Part shown: positions 24,753 to 34,266 of the stretch, piece after piece
How the letters are laid out: each line of letters starts with the position of its first letter
How positions within the stretch are numbered: position 1 is the stretch's first letter
Source of the DNA: Pseudoalteromonas sp. MEBiC 03607
GTDB lineage: Bacteria; Pseudomonadota; Gammaproteobacteria; Enterobacterales; Alteromonadaceae
Assembly (NCBI RefSeq): GCF_004792295.1
Contig: NZ_SRRY01000001.1
Span: 3,231,501 to 3,295,500, forward strand
Reading direction: 5' to 3'
DNA: 64,000 nucleotides
The notes under the pieces: model-generated
Told to the model about the DNA's origin: nothing
Databases searched by the model: none
The model's input: the letters and a program-made list of their open reading frames with translations, nothing else
Position numbers and translations under genes: made by a program

Positions 24753-24781
24753 ATTAAACGGGTTTTGCCTTCTCAAGTCAA
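24753..24781 (-). promoter_or_regulatory. Sigma70 promoter of the tRNA array
   Basis: Minus strand: -35 TTGACT (24776-24781), 17-base spacer, -10 TTTAAT (24753-24758), then a GC-rich discriminator CGCCGCAC. The -35 and -10 each match five of six consensus bases. A GC-rich discriminator is typical of stable-RNA promoters under growth-rate control. No other promoter was seen within the array. Confidence 0.8.
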
Positions 24782-25007
24782 CTATTTTTTGAGGATTCTA
24801 TCTGTTTGCACAGTTTTCAATCAAGATTGCTGTTTTTAATGGTTTTTAGACTATTTATTCAACAAACTTATGCGCTTTTACAACGTCTTATGTTTTTAAT
24901 CAATTTCCTAGTCTAAAAACGTGGTGAATTTTTCTTCATTGATGGTAGGATTATCTAATTATCAAGAATATACCTACTATTGCAGTATAAATTGTTGGAT
25001 TAAAGCT

Positions 25008-27770
25008 ATGCGAAGTAAATCAACTTCTCCTGTAAAAGGCCTGTTACCGCTTTTTATTATTACGAATCTTGTTATCACACTTTTAGCAGTTATTGCTTTA
25101 GCTTTTTACCCTTCCAACAATTCTGAAAAACAATCATCACAACCCAAACTCACCGCATCACAAGTTGCATCTCAGTTATCAGCTCCTTTGGTAAGCGCAT
25201 TAACAATGCCAGGACAAGATAAAGTAAAAGAGGTATTAGATGTTAGTTTGTTGCTAAACAATAATTTTGATTACTACTTATACCGATATGAAGTAAATGG
25301 TGATGTCTCACTGGTGTTTGCAAGTAATCAAGAGCGAATTGATGCAAGTAAAGTTAATCAGCAACTCGAACAAAACATGCTTGTTCATACTGTACTTGAG
25401 TTTAACGACCAACCAGTCGGCGAGCTTATAGTTAAACAGCATCCAACTGAACAGCCTGTAGTTCAGTCAGCTGGGATTTCATATGCTTTAGCCGCTTTAG
25501 CTGTATTAGCGCTGATAATTTTGTCAATTGCGATGAGTATATTTATCAATAAGCGTTTTACTAAAAGTAGCGGCTCTTTAAGCCAAGAGTTAATTGCGAT
25601 CACGAATAATGCAGACTACAACACGCATGTTACAGAGAATCTTGAGTTCGGATTAGATATTGTTGCTGAAAATATCAATCAATTGCTGAGAAAGGTTCAA
25701 TCCGCAATTAAAGAAAACAAAGCAGCGCAAGCTGATCTGCAAAAACTACAAAGCAGCCTAGAAACAGAAGTACACAACAGAACTCTCGCGCTTGAACAAG
25801 CAACTTTAAAAGCAGAACAAGCGAATGAGACCAAAACAACCTTCTTAGCAACCATGAGTCACGAAATTCGCACACCGATGAATGGTGTGATTGGTACCAT
25901 TGATTTACTTCGCCAAACTGAGCTTGATGGTGCCCAGCACAGGCTAAGTACTATTATCCGTGATTCTGCGTTTTCTTTATTAGGTATTTTAGACGATATT
26001 CTCGATTTCTCGAAAATTGAGGCAGGTAAACTTAATATTGATAATATTCCATTTTCTGTTTCGGATACTGTTGAAGAAGTAGCTCGCGTTCTGTCATCAG
26101 TTGCAAAAAAACGAAACCTTGAACTTGAACTTGCTATAGCACCCGATATTCCCACAAACTTAATCGGCGATACCGTTCGAGTTCGTCAGGTACTCTATAA
26201 CCTATGTAGTAATGCTATTAAGTTCACAAGCACAGATGAAAACAAAAAAGGTCATGTAAAAATATCTGTTGAGGTTGCTCAGAACACAACCGATCATTAC
26301 ACATTGCGTTTTACTGTTTCTGATAATGGTAAAGGAATGACGCAAGCCCAGCTTCGTGAAATTTTTAACCCCTTTATTCAAGCCGAAGGCTCTATTACTC
26401 GAGAATATGGTGGTACCGGTTTAGGATTATCAATTTGTAAAAGCTTAACAGAACTTATGTTGGGCAGTATTTCTGTTAGTAGTGACTTAGGTATTGGTAG
26501 TGAATTTGTTGTCGATTTACCATTTAGCACCGAAGGTAAAGTAGATCTCGCCCACAGACATACAATGAAAGGCCATCGTGTTGTTGTGGTAACACAACAT
26601 AGTGGCCGTAAAGCTTTGCTTGCCCGTTATTTATCTTTTATGGGAGCGACTCATGTTTTTGCCGATAGCAATGATTTAATAGAGGCGGAACAAGATAACG
26701 AAAACATTATCTGGATCCTCGATGGTATAGAGGGAATGGAGGATATTAACTATATCTTGCGCCGTTTACTCTACACACTAGAAGATAATAACCAGCAAGT
26801 TATCGTGTTGAGTAAATTAGATGAAGCGGCGGTAAATCATAAAAATATCTTCTACTTAAATGCGTCACCATTTTGTAAGTCAAACTTCATGATGTCGCTG
26901 TTAGTGGCTGCGGGTTTACACACACCAAAACAAGTTGTCTCAACCAAATCTTTCAATGATTACTTGAGCGTTGACCAAGCTCGTGACGAAAACAAACTCG
27001 TGCTTTTAGTAGAAGATAATGTGCTAAACCAGCAAGTGTTAACAGATCAACTTCACTTGTTAGGCTATGGTGTTGAGCTTGCTGAAAATGGCGAAAAAGG
27101 TCTTAATATATGGCGAGCAGGCCATCACTCAATTATTTTAACTGATTTGCACATGCCAAAAATGTCAGGGTATGACATGGTTGAAAAGATCCGCAATGAA
27201 GCTTCTCAACTCGAAGACATTAATGCTCAACCTTACATAATTGCTATCACAGCAAACGCTCTTAAAGGCGAAAAAGAGCGCTGTTTAAATGTAGGAATGA
27301 ATGACTATATAACAAAGCCTGTTGAGTTAAACGTACTTGAAGCCGCACTTCATAAATGTGCTTATAAAGCTAACCCTGAAGAGGTGAAACTGGCCCCACC
27401 TAAACCTGCAATCCCTATTGATATGAGCGTATTATCTAAATACGTAAATAATGATGAAGCTAAAAAGCTACGCTTTTATAAAATGTATTTAGAGCAAAGT
27501 AATCAACTTAGCCGTGAAGTAAATGCAGGGGTTATCGAGCTTGATCTTGAGAAAATAATAAACTCATGCCACCAGTTAAAATCTATCTCAAAAACGATAG
27601 GTGCAATGAAAGTCGCTGAGTTAGCTGAACAATTTGAACATCGCTGTAAAAATGAAGACCCTACAAGTGATGAATTAATTGAGCTTAGAGATAATTATGA
27701 AATTGAATACTCTAAAGTCGCTCAATATATAAAAGAGCAAATACAAAAAGCCGAACAAGAAAACAAATAG
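25008..27770 (+). CDS. Hybrid sensor histidine kinase (BarA-like: HisKA-HATPase-REC-HPt)
   Basis: 920 residues from ATG 25008 (MRSKSTSPVKGLLPLF); the open frame extends 29 codons upstream to 24921, but this start places the first membrane helix normally. Domains: TM helix (about 12-35), periplasmic section, second TM (about 155-180), coiled coil, HisKA with His near 284 (FLATMSHEIRTPMNGVIG) and HATPase (GGTGLGLSICKSL). A degenerate receiver (VVVVTQHSGRKALLARYL) is followed by a true receiver with Asp near 712 (IILTDLHMPKMSG) and an HPt with His near 854 (SCHQLKSISKTIG). This is the BarA-type phosphorelay; the partner response regulator is not adjacent. Confidence 0.9.
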   Translation: MRSKSTSPVKGLLPLFIITNLVITLLAVIALAFYPSNNSEKQSSQPKLTASQVASQLSAPLVSALTMPGQDKVKEVLDVSLLLNNNFDYYLYRYEVNGDVSLVFASNQERIDASKVNQQLEQNMLVHTVLEFNDQPVGELIVKQHPTEQPVVQSAGISYALAALAVLALIILSIAMSIFINKRFTKSSGSLSQELIAITNNADYNTHVTENLEFGLDIVAENINQLLRKVQSAIKENKAAQADLQKLQSSLETEVHNRTLALEQATLKAEQANETKTTFLATMSHEIRTPMNGVIGTIDLLRQTELDGAQHRLSTIIRDSAFSLLGILDDILDFSKIEAGKLNIDNIPFSVSDTVEEVARVLSSVAKKRNLELELAIAPDIPTNLIGDTVRVRQVLYNLCSNAIKFTSTDENKKGHVKISVEVAQNTTDHYTLRFTVSDNGKGMTQAQLREIFNPFIQAEGSITREYGGTGLGLSICKSLTELMLGSISVSSDLGIGSEFVVDLPFSTEGKVDLAHRHTMKGHRVVVVTQHSGRKALLARYLSFMGATHVFADSNDLIEAEQDNENIIWILDGIEGMEDINYILRRLLYTLEDNNQQVIVLSKLDEAAVNHKNIFYLNASPFCKSNFMMSLLVAAGLHTPKQVVSTKSFNDYLSVDQARDENKLVLLVEDNVLNQQVLTDQLHLLGYGVELAENGEKGLNIWRAGHHSIILTDLHMPKMSGYDMVEKIRNEASQLEDINAQPYIIAITANALKGEKERCLNVGMNDYITKPVELNVLEAALHKCAYKANPEEVKLAPPKPAIPIDMSVLSKYVNNDEAKKLRFYKMYLEQSNQLSREVNAGVIELDLEKIINSCHQLKSISKTIGAMKVAELAEQFEHRCKNEDPTSDELIELRDNYEIEYSKVAQYIKEQIQKAEQENK

Positions 27771-27780
27771 TACTTATCAA

Positions 27781-27805
27781 AAAAGGGCCATAACGGCCCT
27801 TTTTA
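27781..27805. terminator. Bidirectional terminator between the hybrid kinase and yggX
   Basis: AAAAGGGCC-ATAAC-GGCCCTTTTT; stem of eight to nine pairs, with A- and T-runs on both sides, so it can serve both converging genes. Confidence 0.85.
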
Positions 27806-27820
27806 CTTTATTTTCTTGGT

Positions 27821-28093
27821 TTATTTTTCTGGTGGACGGTAGCCTTCGATTTCTACGTCTTTACCTTCAAATAAGAAACCGACCATTTGCTCTTCTAAAA
27901 AAGCACGGTGCTCTGGGTCCATCATGTTTAAATGCTTTTCGTTAATCAACATCGTTTGCTTGTGTTGCCATTGGCCCCACGCTTCTTTACTGATGTTGTT
28001 GAAAATCTTTTCACCAAGCTCACCTGGGTATAGTTGGAAGCCTAAGCCTTCAGCTTCTTTTTGTAACTTTTGACAAAATACTGTACGTGCCAT
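27821..28093 (-). CDS. yggX: Fe(II)-trafficking protein YggX
   Basis: 90 residues, normal family length, starting [20 protein letters not shown]. Cys7 is the conserved cysteine, and the family phrases [14 protein letters not shown] and [12 protein letters not shown] are present. YggX helps protect iron-sulfur clusters from oxidative damage. It follows mutY by 15 bases, the same mutY-yggX pairing as in E. coli; MutY itself carries a 4Fe-4S cluster. Confidence 0.95.
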   Translation of the reverse strand: MARTVFCQKLQKEAEGLGFQLYPGELGEKIFNNISKEAWGQWQHKQTMLINEKHLNMMDPEHRAFLEEQMVGFLFEGKDVEIEGYRPPEK

Positions 28094-28108
28094 AATTGCT
28101 CTCTACTC

Positions 28109-29185
28109 TTATTGCGTGATGCTATTGTAATCTATTGTGCTTAATTGTTTAACCAGCTTTTTCGTTGGCGCTGCAAGGCCAACTTCAACTGACTCATCAA
28201 GCGGATACCAAACCAGTTGTCGCTCATTGATGAGATCTGGAATATTTGGCAATGTTAAAACATGCGGATTAATAGTCAGTTCAAAATGCGAAAACACATG
28301 GGTAAAGGCTTCAAGTGCCTGCGTATTTGCAGTTAAACCGTGCTGAGCTAAAAATGTTTCTAGTTCAGTTAGTTCGCTAAACTCAAAAAAGCCAAACAAG
28401 CCGCCCCATATTCCAGAGCTCGGGCGTTTTTCCATAAGTACTTTATTGTCACAGGCTAGGATAAGCTGATGACATGACTTTTTAGGCACTGCCTTTTTCG
28501 GTTTTGAATGTGGGAACTCTTTAACTTTGCCTTCATTAAAAGCAAGGCATTTACTATTTAAAGGGCACGGCTCACAATCAAATTTACTACGCGAACAAAG
28601 GCTTGCACCTAAATCCATCATTGCCTGATTAAACTCAGTGACCGACTCTTTAGGGGTTAATTGCGATGATAATGACCAAAGCTGGTTTTCGACCTTTTTC
28701 ACCCCATACCAGCCTTCAATCATAAAAAAGCGCGCCAGTACTCGTTTAACATTACCGTCTAGAATTGGATGATGTTGTCCAAGCGATAAAGACAAGATAG
28801 CCCCTGCAGTAGAGCGACCAATGCCCGGCAAGTCCATCACCTCTTCAAGTGTGGTTGGAAATTGCCCTTGGTATTTATCACGAACTATTTTTGCTGTTTT
28901 ATGTAAGTTGCGTGCACGAGCGTAATAGCCAAGGCCAGTCCAGTGGTGCAACACCTGATCTTCATCCGCATTTGCAAGCGCAATGATGTCAGGAAAGCTT
29001 TGCATAAACTTTTCAAAGTAAGGAATAACAGTTACGACTTGAGTCTGCTGTAGCATGACCTCAGAGATCCATACCTTATAAGGGGTTTTATTTAATTGCC
29101 ATGGAAGAGTTTTACGGCCGTGAAGGTGATACCAGTCAACCACTTGGTTTGCAAACCAAGTTGACTCCTTATTGCTTAAATTCAA
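28109..29185 (-). CDS. mutY: Adenine DNA glycosylase MutY
   Basis: 358 residues. It removes adenine mispaired with 8-oxoguanine. The HhH motif is [13 protein letters not shown] (about 119-131). Catalytic Glu42 (SEVMLQQTQ) and Asp143 (ILDGNV) are in place. The 4Fe-4S cysteines follow the C-x6-C-x2-C-x5-C pattern (197, 204, 207, 213), and the C-terminal NUDIX-like domain (about 235-350) recognises the oxidised base. Operon with yggX downstream. Length is typical. Confidence 0.96.
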   Translation of the reverse strand: MNLSNKESTWFANQVVDWYHLHGRKTLPWQLNKTPYKVWISEVMLQQTQVVTVIPYFEKFMQSFPDIIALANADEDQVLHHWTGLGYYARARNLHKTAKIVRDKYQGQFPTTLEEVMDLPGIGRSTAGAILSLSLGQHHPILDGNVKRVLARFFMIEGWYGVKKVENQLWSLSSQLTPKESVTEFNQAMMDLGASLCSRSKFDCEPCPLNSKCLAFNEGKVKEFPHSKPKKAVPKKSCHQLILACDNKVLMEKRPSSGIWGGLFGFFEFSELTELETFLAQHGLTANTQALEAFTHVFSHFELTINPHVLTLPNIPDLINERQLVWYPLDESVEVGLAAPTKKLVKQLSTIDYNSITQ

Positions 29186-29403
29186 AATAACATCTTTACT
29201 TGCTGAAGCTCATTGCGGCCAAGTCTATTGCAGTTAGTTAGGCCAAGCAAGTCGAACCGACTCCGCCTTGCCAAATAGCCCACATATGGCTGCAAAATTA
29301 ATCTCGAAAGATAAACAGGTTCTTACTATTGTACTCAAGGCGCAGGTCAGGGATAATACGCAACCTTTTTCTATAGTCAGTGTTTTTTATCAGGCCAAAT
29401 TAT

Positions 29404-30129
29404 ATGAATGACTCAAGTAACCCAAACCTCGAGCAAGCAAAGCAAGAGGGTAAATATATCCGCACGATTCGTAGTTTCGTTAAGCGCGAAGGTCGCCTAA
29501 CAAAGGGCCAAGCAGCCGCCATCGAAAAGTGTTGGCCAACAATGGGCCTTGAGCATAAAAATGGTATGCTCGATCTAAAAGAAGTATTCGGTAACGATAA
29601 CGATGTCGTACTAGAAATCGGCTTTGGTATGGGTAAATCACTGGTTGAAATGGCTAAAAATGCACCTGAGCTTAACTTTATTGGTATTGAAGTTCATCGC
29701 CCTGGTGTTGGCGCTTGTTTAATGGACGCTGACGAAGCAGGGATCACCAACTTACGTGTATTCGAGCATGATGCAGTTGAAGTGCTTGCTGATTGTATTG
29801 CTGATGAGAGTTTATCTAAACTGCAATTATTTTTCCCTGATCCATGGCATAAAAAGCGTCACCACAAGCGTCGTATCGTGCAGCCTGAGTTTGCGCAAAA
29901 ATTACGTAGCAAATTAAAAATTGGTGGTGTTTTTCACATGGCGACTGACTGGGAAAACTATGCCGAGCATATGCTTGAAGTAATGCAAGTTGCTGAAGGT
30001 TACAAAAACCAATCAGAAACCAATGATTACGTTCCTCGCCCAGATTCACGTCCTTTGACAAAATTTGAGCAACGCGGTCATCGCTTAGGTCACGGCGTAT
30101 GGGACTTGATGTTTGAGCGTACTAAGTAA
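29404..30129 (+). CDS. trmB: tRNA (guanine-N7-)-methyltransferase TrmB
   Basis: 241 residues from ATG 29404 ([14 protein letters not shown]); an upstream in-frame start at 29380 is less likely. Methylates G46 of tRNA using S-adenosylmethionine. The SAM loop is [15 protein letters not shown], followed by [10 protein letters not shown] and the active-site region [17 protein letters not shown]. The N-terminal basic segment ([17 protein letters not shown]) is family-typical. Next to mutY in divergent orientation, as in E. coli and Vibrio. Confidence 0.95.
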   Translation: MNDSSNPNLEQAKQEGKYIRTIRSFVKREGRLTKGQAAAIEKCWPTMGLEHKNGMLDLKEVFGNDNDVVLEIGFGMGKSLVEMAKNAPELNFIGIEVHRPGVGACLMDADEAGITNLRVFEHDAVEVLADCIADESLSKLQLFFPDPWHKKRHHKRRIVQPEFAQKLRSKLKIGGVFHMATDWENYAEHMLEVMQVAEGYKNQSETNDYVPRPDSRPLTKFEQRGHRLGHGVWDLMFERTK

Positions 30130-30146
30130 TAAAAGGTAAAAGCAGC

Positions 30147-31175
30147 ATGAGTAAGTTAACCAACCCAAGTTTATTATTGCTTCGAAATGAAGACGAACTT
30201 GTTGGCCAGTCGATTTTAGTGGTTAACTTTGAGCAAGATGGCTTTTTACGCGAACTTAAAACGCTAAACCCAGACGCAAAAATTACTGCGTTCAGTTATA
30301 ACCACGCTAATGCCATGTATGCCAGCAAAATTGCAGGTGTACATGCTGTGGTTGATCACACTATTCCAAATGGTAACTACGATTTAGTTATCTATTACTA
30401 CCCAAAAGCTAAGCCAGAGGCACTAATGTGCCTTGATAATATCCGTGCTGTTTGCCAGCAAGATGCTCAGCTTTTTGTGGTTGGTGAAAATAAAAGCGGC
30501 GTAAAATCAGCAGAGAAACAACTAAAGGACCACTGCGGCTTTAGTAACAAAATCGATAGTGCTAAGCATTGTATTTTGTATATGTTCTCTGAGCTTACGT
30601 TAAATGATAACTTCGATATCAGCCGCTATCACAAACAATTCCAAGTTAAAGCTGGTGATGCTGAATTCACTGCTATCAGTGTACCAGGGGTATTTAATCA
30701 CGGTGCTCTTGATATTGGTACCGCGGTACTACTTAACCATGCCCCTTCTATTAACAAGGGTAAAGTGCTCGATTTTGCTTGTGGGGCAGGCATAATTGCC
30801 ACCTACTTAGGTTTAAAGCAGCCTGAGCTAGAATTTGTTTGTAGCGATGTAAGTGCCCTTGCAACTTACGCCACAGAACAAACACTGGCACTAAATAATC
30901 TCAAAGGTGAAGCCATATTAAGTGACGGTTTAGCAAGCATTGAGGGGAAATTTGATTTAATTATCAGTAACCCGCCTTTCCACACGGGTATTGCCACAGA
31001 CTACACCATTGCCGAGGCCTTTCTAAGCTCTGCAAAGCAGCACTTGAGTAAGCAAGGAAAATTGACCATTGTTGCTAACAGCTTCTTAAAATATCCACCC
31101 ATTTTAGAAGCGCAATTTGGCCAGTACAGCACCGATTTTAAAAATACTAAATTTGCCGTTTACTCAGCTTCATAA
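30147..31175 (+). CDS. rsmC: 16S rRNA (guanine1207-N2)-methyltransferase RsmC
   Basis: 342 residues built from two methyltransferase-like domains. The N-terminal half (about 1-160) is the degenerate chaperone-like domain. The C-terminal half has the SAM motif VLDFACGAGIIATYLG (about 208-223) and the catalytic motif ISNPPFHTG (about 275-283). AAGG lies about ten bases before the ATG. It follows trmB by 17 bases on the same strand and may be co-transcribed. Confidence 0.93.
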   Translation: MSKLTNPSLLLLRNEDELVGQSILVVNFEQDGFLRELKTLNPDAKITAFSYNHANAMYASKIAGVHAVVDHTIPNGNYDLVIYYYPKAKPEALMCLDNIRAVCQQDAQLFVVGENKSGVKSAEKQLKDHCGFSNKIDSAKHCILYMFSELTLNDNFDISRYHKQFQVKAGDAEFTAISVPGVFNHGALDIGTAVLLNHAPSINKGKVLDFACGAGIIATYLGLKQPELEFVCSDVSALATYATEQTLALNNLKGEAILSDGLASIEGKFDLIISNPPFHTGIATDYTIAEAFLSSAKQHLSKQGKLTIVANSFLKYPPILEAQFGQYSTDFKNTKFAVYSAS

Positions 31176-31294
31176 CAATTTGTAAAATAGCTTATTCATA
31201 ACAAAAATATTTTATTAAATATTTAGTTACTTTTTCTGTTTTTGCTAGACTTAATTTTTAATAACAATATAAAAAGATTGGCCTTCTATCGCGC

Positions 31295-32917
31295 ATGTCA
31301 CTATTTTCGGCACAAACAAGTATTCGTAAAGCGTTGGCAAATGCGGTCATGCTCGTCACTGCGCTATGCCTATCTTTGTCGATTTCGATATCGACTTATC
31401 TTGACGTTAAAGAACAAAAAGCGTTAATCGTTGATAAAATCACCCTACTTGCAGAAATCATTGCCTACAATGCGCAAGTAACAGTGCTTTTTGATGATAA
31501 TGAAACAGAAGCAGAGCGTTTAAAACTATTTGAATCTGTGCCTATGATCAAAAATGTGCATATTTATGCTATTGATGAGTTATCAAATAAGCCTAAATTC
31601 TTTAGTAGTTTTAACGCAATAAGAACCCCTCCAGTACCAATTAAAGTTAATAATATTGATGAGCTATTAGAACCTCAATTTAAAAACAAAGCGATAGAGC
31701 TAATAAAACCTATTGTTTATGAAGGTAATACGATTGGCTATGCCTATGTCCGTGGTGACTTAGAAAGACTAAACCAATATATTAACAAGAAGATTTTTAT
31801 CGATATTTTGTTGACTCTTTTTGTCTTGGTTATTGTGTATTTTGTTTCTAGACGCATTCAAAAACGCATAGCAAACCCAATCGATAATTTGAGTAACCTG
31901 CTGCAAGACGTATCTAGAAACCACAACTACGAAACACGTGCGCAAAAAACCAATGTTGACGAGATCAATCAACTAGCTAATAGCTTAAATATCATGCTTG
32001 CCCGTACTCAAAAGCAGATTGAACGCCATGAAAATGACAAGCAAGAAATTAAGCAACTGAACCAAAGCCTTGAAGAAAAAGTAAATCAGCGCACAATCGC
32101 CCTACGAGAAGCGAATCAAGAGCTACTCAATACCCTTGAGCGAATGCATCAATATCAAAACCAAATTGTAGAAAATGAAAAAATGGCCTCTCTTGGCCAA
32201 ATGGTCGCAGGCGTTGCCCATGAAGTTAACACGCCGATTGGTTTAGGTATCACAGGTTCAACATTACTTCGCGATAAACTTGCAGAAATAAACAGTTTAT
32301 TTGAGCAAAAAACCTTAACCTCATCACACCTAAAGCGTTTCATAGATGATGGTATTGAAAACCTCGACTTAATTTATCGAAACCTTAACCGTGCAGCAGA
32401 ATTGGTTTCTAGCTTTAAAAAAGTAGCTGTGAATCAAGATGTAGAAATGAGTACCAAAATAAATCTGCATGACTTATTAAGTGATGTAATTATGTCGATG
32501 CGCTCAGAAATACAATACCGCAACCCAAAAATCATTATCAATTGTAATAGTAACTTTAGTATCGAAACTAAATCTGGACCGTTACAACAAGTATTACAGC
32601 AACTTTTAAGCAATTCTGTTATTCACGGCTTTACTGATGATATTGGCAACGAAGTTAGATTTGACGTTGAACGTAATGAGAGCAGCCTTATTATCGATTA
32701 CTATGACAATGGTATTGGTGTTGATAAATCAATTAAGAAGCGTATTTTTGATCCTTTTGTCACCACTAAGCGAGGTGAAGGCGGAAGCGGTTTAGGTATG
32801 CACCTAGTTTACAACCTTGTAACCCAAGCACTTGGAGGAACGATTGTATATGATGAGCTTAATCAAGAAGGCGTGCACTTTATAATCACACTACCTTTGC
32901 ATGAAGGTGACATGTGA
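31295..32917 (+). CDS. Membrane sensor histidine kinase paired with a YfiR-like protein
   Basis: 540 residues: TM helix (about 13-37), periplasmic sensor (about 40-160), second TM (about 165-184), HAMP (about 186-235), a coiled coil (IKQLNQSLEEKVNQRTIALR) and a HisKA-type His near 309 (VAGVAHEVNTPIGLG). The ATPase has N-box QQLLSNSVIHG and G boxes YYDNGIGV and GGSGLGMHLVYNL. The His box AHEVNTPIG is typical of NtrB/RsbU-like kinases that often work with a c-di-GMP or periplasmic partner. Its stop overlaps the next gene's start. No receiver domain and no adjacent response regulator, apart from arcA downstream, which has its own kinase. Confidence 0.88.
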   Translation: MSLFSAQTSIRKALANAVMLVTALCLSLSISISTYLDVKEQKALIVDKITLLAEIIAYNAQVTVLFDDNETEAERLKLFESVPMIKNVHIYAIDELSNKPKFFSSFNAIRTPPVPIKVNNIDELLEPQFKNKAIELIKPIVYEGNTIGYAYVRGDLERLNQYINKKIFIDILLTLFVLVIVYFVSRRIQKRIANPIDNLSNLLQDVSRNHNYETRAQKTNVDEINQLANSLNIMLARTQKQIERHENDKQEIKQLNQSLEEKVNQRTIALREANQELLNTLERMHQYQNQIVENEKMASLGQMVAGVAHEVNTPIGLGITGSTLLRDKLAEINSLFEQKTLTSSHLKRFIDDGIENLDLIYRNLNRAAELVSSFKKVAVNQDVEMSTKINLHDLLSDVIMSMRSEIQYRNPKIIINCNSNFSIETKSGPLQQVLQQLLSNSVIHGFTDDIGNEVRFDVERNESSLIIDYYDNGIGVDKSIKKRIFDPFVTTKRGEGGSGLGMHLVYNLVTQALGGTIVYDELNQEGVHFIITLPLHEGDM

Positions 32918-33438
32918 TGCGTTGGGTGTGTTATTTAGTCGTTCTTTTGCTTAGTGTGAACTCTGCTTTCGCAAAGTCACCAGAGCAAGTTAAGTCTGCA
33001 TTTTTATATCAGATTGCCAAGTTCACCAAGTTTGATGATCAAGTAGATCCTCCCCCTGTTACATTTTGTTTTTACGATTTAGAAAATGGTCCGGGCTCGT
33101 ATCTTAAAGAGAAAAATGAACTGCAAATTAACAAAAAACCAATCAAAGTAATTTTAGTGAAAAAAACTCAGCAAATTTCTGAACTTTCTCAAGTTTGTGA
33201 TATCACATACATTGATGAAACATTAGAAAATGATATACTTCCACTTTGGACCGATACAATTTCATTAAATACTTTAACAATAGGCGAAAGTATTAGTTTT
33301 TTAGAAAATGGCGGTATAGCCTCTCTGGTTCAAGAAGGAAATAAAATCCGACTGTATATCAATAAGCAGCACGTATTGCAGCATAACTTTAAAGTGCAAT
33401 CTCGATTGTTAGCTATGGCTAAGTTTTATCCAAATTGA
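32917..33438 (+). CDS. YfiR-family (DUF4154) periplasmic protein
   Basis: 173 residues from ATG 32917, which overlaps the kinase stop (TGATG); a GTG one codon earlier also fits. An N-terminal signal peptide (WVCYLVVLLLSVNSAFAKS) is followed by the family opening PEQVKSAFLYQIAKFTKFD (about 21-40). YfiR proteins are periplasmic; the best studied represses the diguanylate cyclase YfiN in response to redox stress. Here the coupled gene is a histidine kinase, so the protein probably tunes that kinase's periplasmic sensor. Two cysteines (CFYD, CDIT) remain in the mature domain. Confidence 0.85.
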   Translation: MRWVCYLVVLLLSVNSAFAKSPEQVKSAFLYQIAKFTKFDDQVDPPPVTFCFYDLENGPGSYLKEKNELQINKKPIKVILVKKTQQISELSQVCDITYIDETLENDILPLWTDTISLNTLTIGESISFLENGGIASLVQEGNKIRLYINKQHVLQHNFKVQSRLLAMAKFYPN

Positions 33439-33480
33439 TTTTACTTGTTAACAATTGGATCTAATCCTATAATCTCTAGT

Positions 33481-33512
33481 ATTCGGTTTTGCTTGATAAT
33501 ACCGAATTTTTG
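33481..33512 (+). terminator. Possible weak terminator before arcA
   Basis: ATTCGG and CCGAAT (33481-33486, 33502-33507) form a 6-bp stem followed by TTTTTG. Weak, with a long loop. It could end the kinase/yfiR transcript. Confidence 0.45.
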
Positions 33513-33543
33513 TAAATAAAATTTCCGAAAAGGTTAATATACA

Positions 33544-34260
33544 ATGCAAACGCCAGTCATTCTGATCGTAGAGGATGAAGACGTAACTCGACTAAACCTC
33601 GTTAGTTTATTTGAAGCTGAAGGTTACAAAGTTATTGAAGCCATTGATGGCGATGATATGCATGACAAGCTTACAAATAATGATGATGTGAACCTTGTAG
33701 TTATGGACATCAACCTACCAGGTAAAAACGGGCTAATCTTAGCACGTGAACTTCGTCAAAAACGAAACGTGGGTTTAATTTTCTTAACAGGTCGTGACAA
33801 CGACGTTGATCGCATTTTAGGTCTAGAAATTGGTGCTGATGATTACATCACAAAACCATTTAACCCGCGCGAGCTAACTATCCGTGCTCGTAACCTAATT
33901 TCGCGCACAGCTTTAGGCGGCGAAGAAGCAAATATCGAAACAAATGGTGTTATTACATTTAACGGTTGGGAACTTGATGAAAACAGCCGTTGTTTAACAT
34001 CTCCAAGTGGTGACGCTAAACGTTTACCTAAAGGTGAATATCGTGCGCTACGCTTAATGCTTGACTCACCGGGCCGTATTTTCAGCCGTGAGCAATTAAT
34101 CAAGCACATGACTGGCCGTGAGCTTCGCGCTAACGACCGTACTGTAGACGTAACAATTCGTCGTATCAGAAAACACTTTGAAAGCGATAACAGCACATCT
34201 GAACTAATCAGCACCATCCATGGTGAAGGCTATCGTTTCATCGGTAAAATCGACAGCTAA
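33544..34260 (+). CDS. arcA: Aerobic respiration control response regulator ArcA
   Basis: 238 residues, OmpR-type. The receiver opens [20 protein letters not shown], with phospho-acceptor Asp55 in [12 protein letters not shown], Thr in FLTGRDND and Lys in [17 protein letters not shown]. The C-terminal winged helix (about 135-232) includes [15 protein letters not shown]. Near identity with E. coli ArcA, as I recall it, makes the call firm. ArcA represses respiratory genes at low oxygen after phosphorylation by ArcB, whose gene here lies six bases away, convergent. Confidence 0.96.
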   Translation: MQTPVILIVEDEDVTRLNLVSLFEAEGYKVIEAIDGDDMHDKLTNNDDVNLVVMDINLPGKNGLILARELRQKRNVGLIFLTGRDNDVDRILGLEIGADDYITKPFNPRELTIRARNLISRTALGGEEANIETNGVITFNGWELDENSRCLTSPSGDAKRLPKGEYRALRLMLDSPGRIFSREQLIKHMTGRELRANDRTVDVTIRRIRKHFESDNSTSELISTIHGEGYRFIGKIDS

Positions 34261-34266
34261 TTAGAA

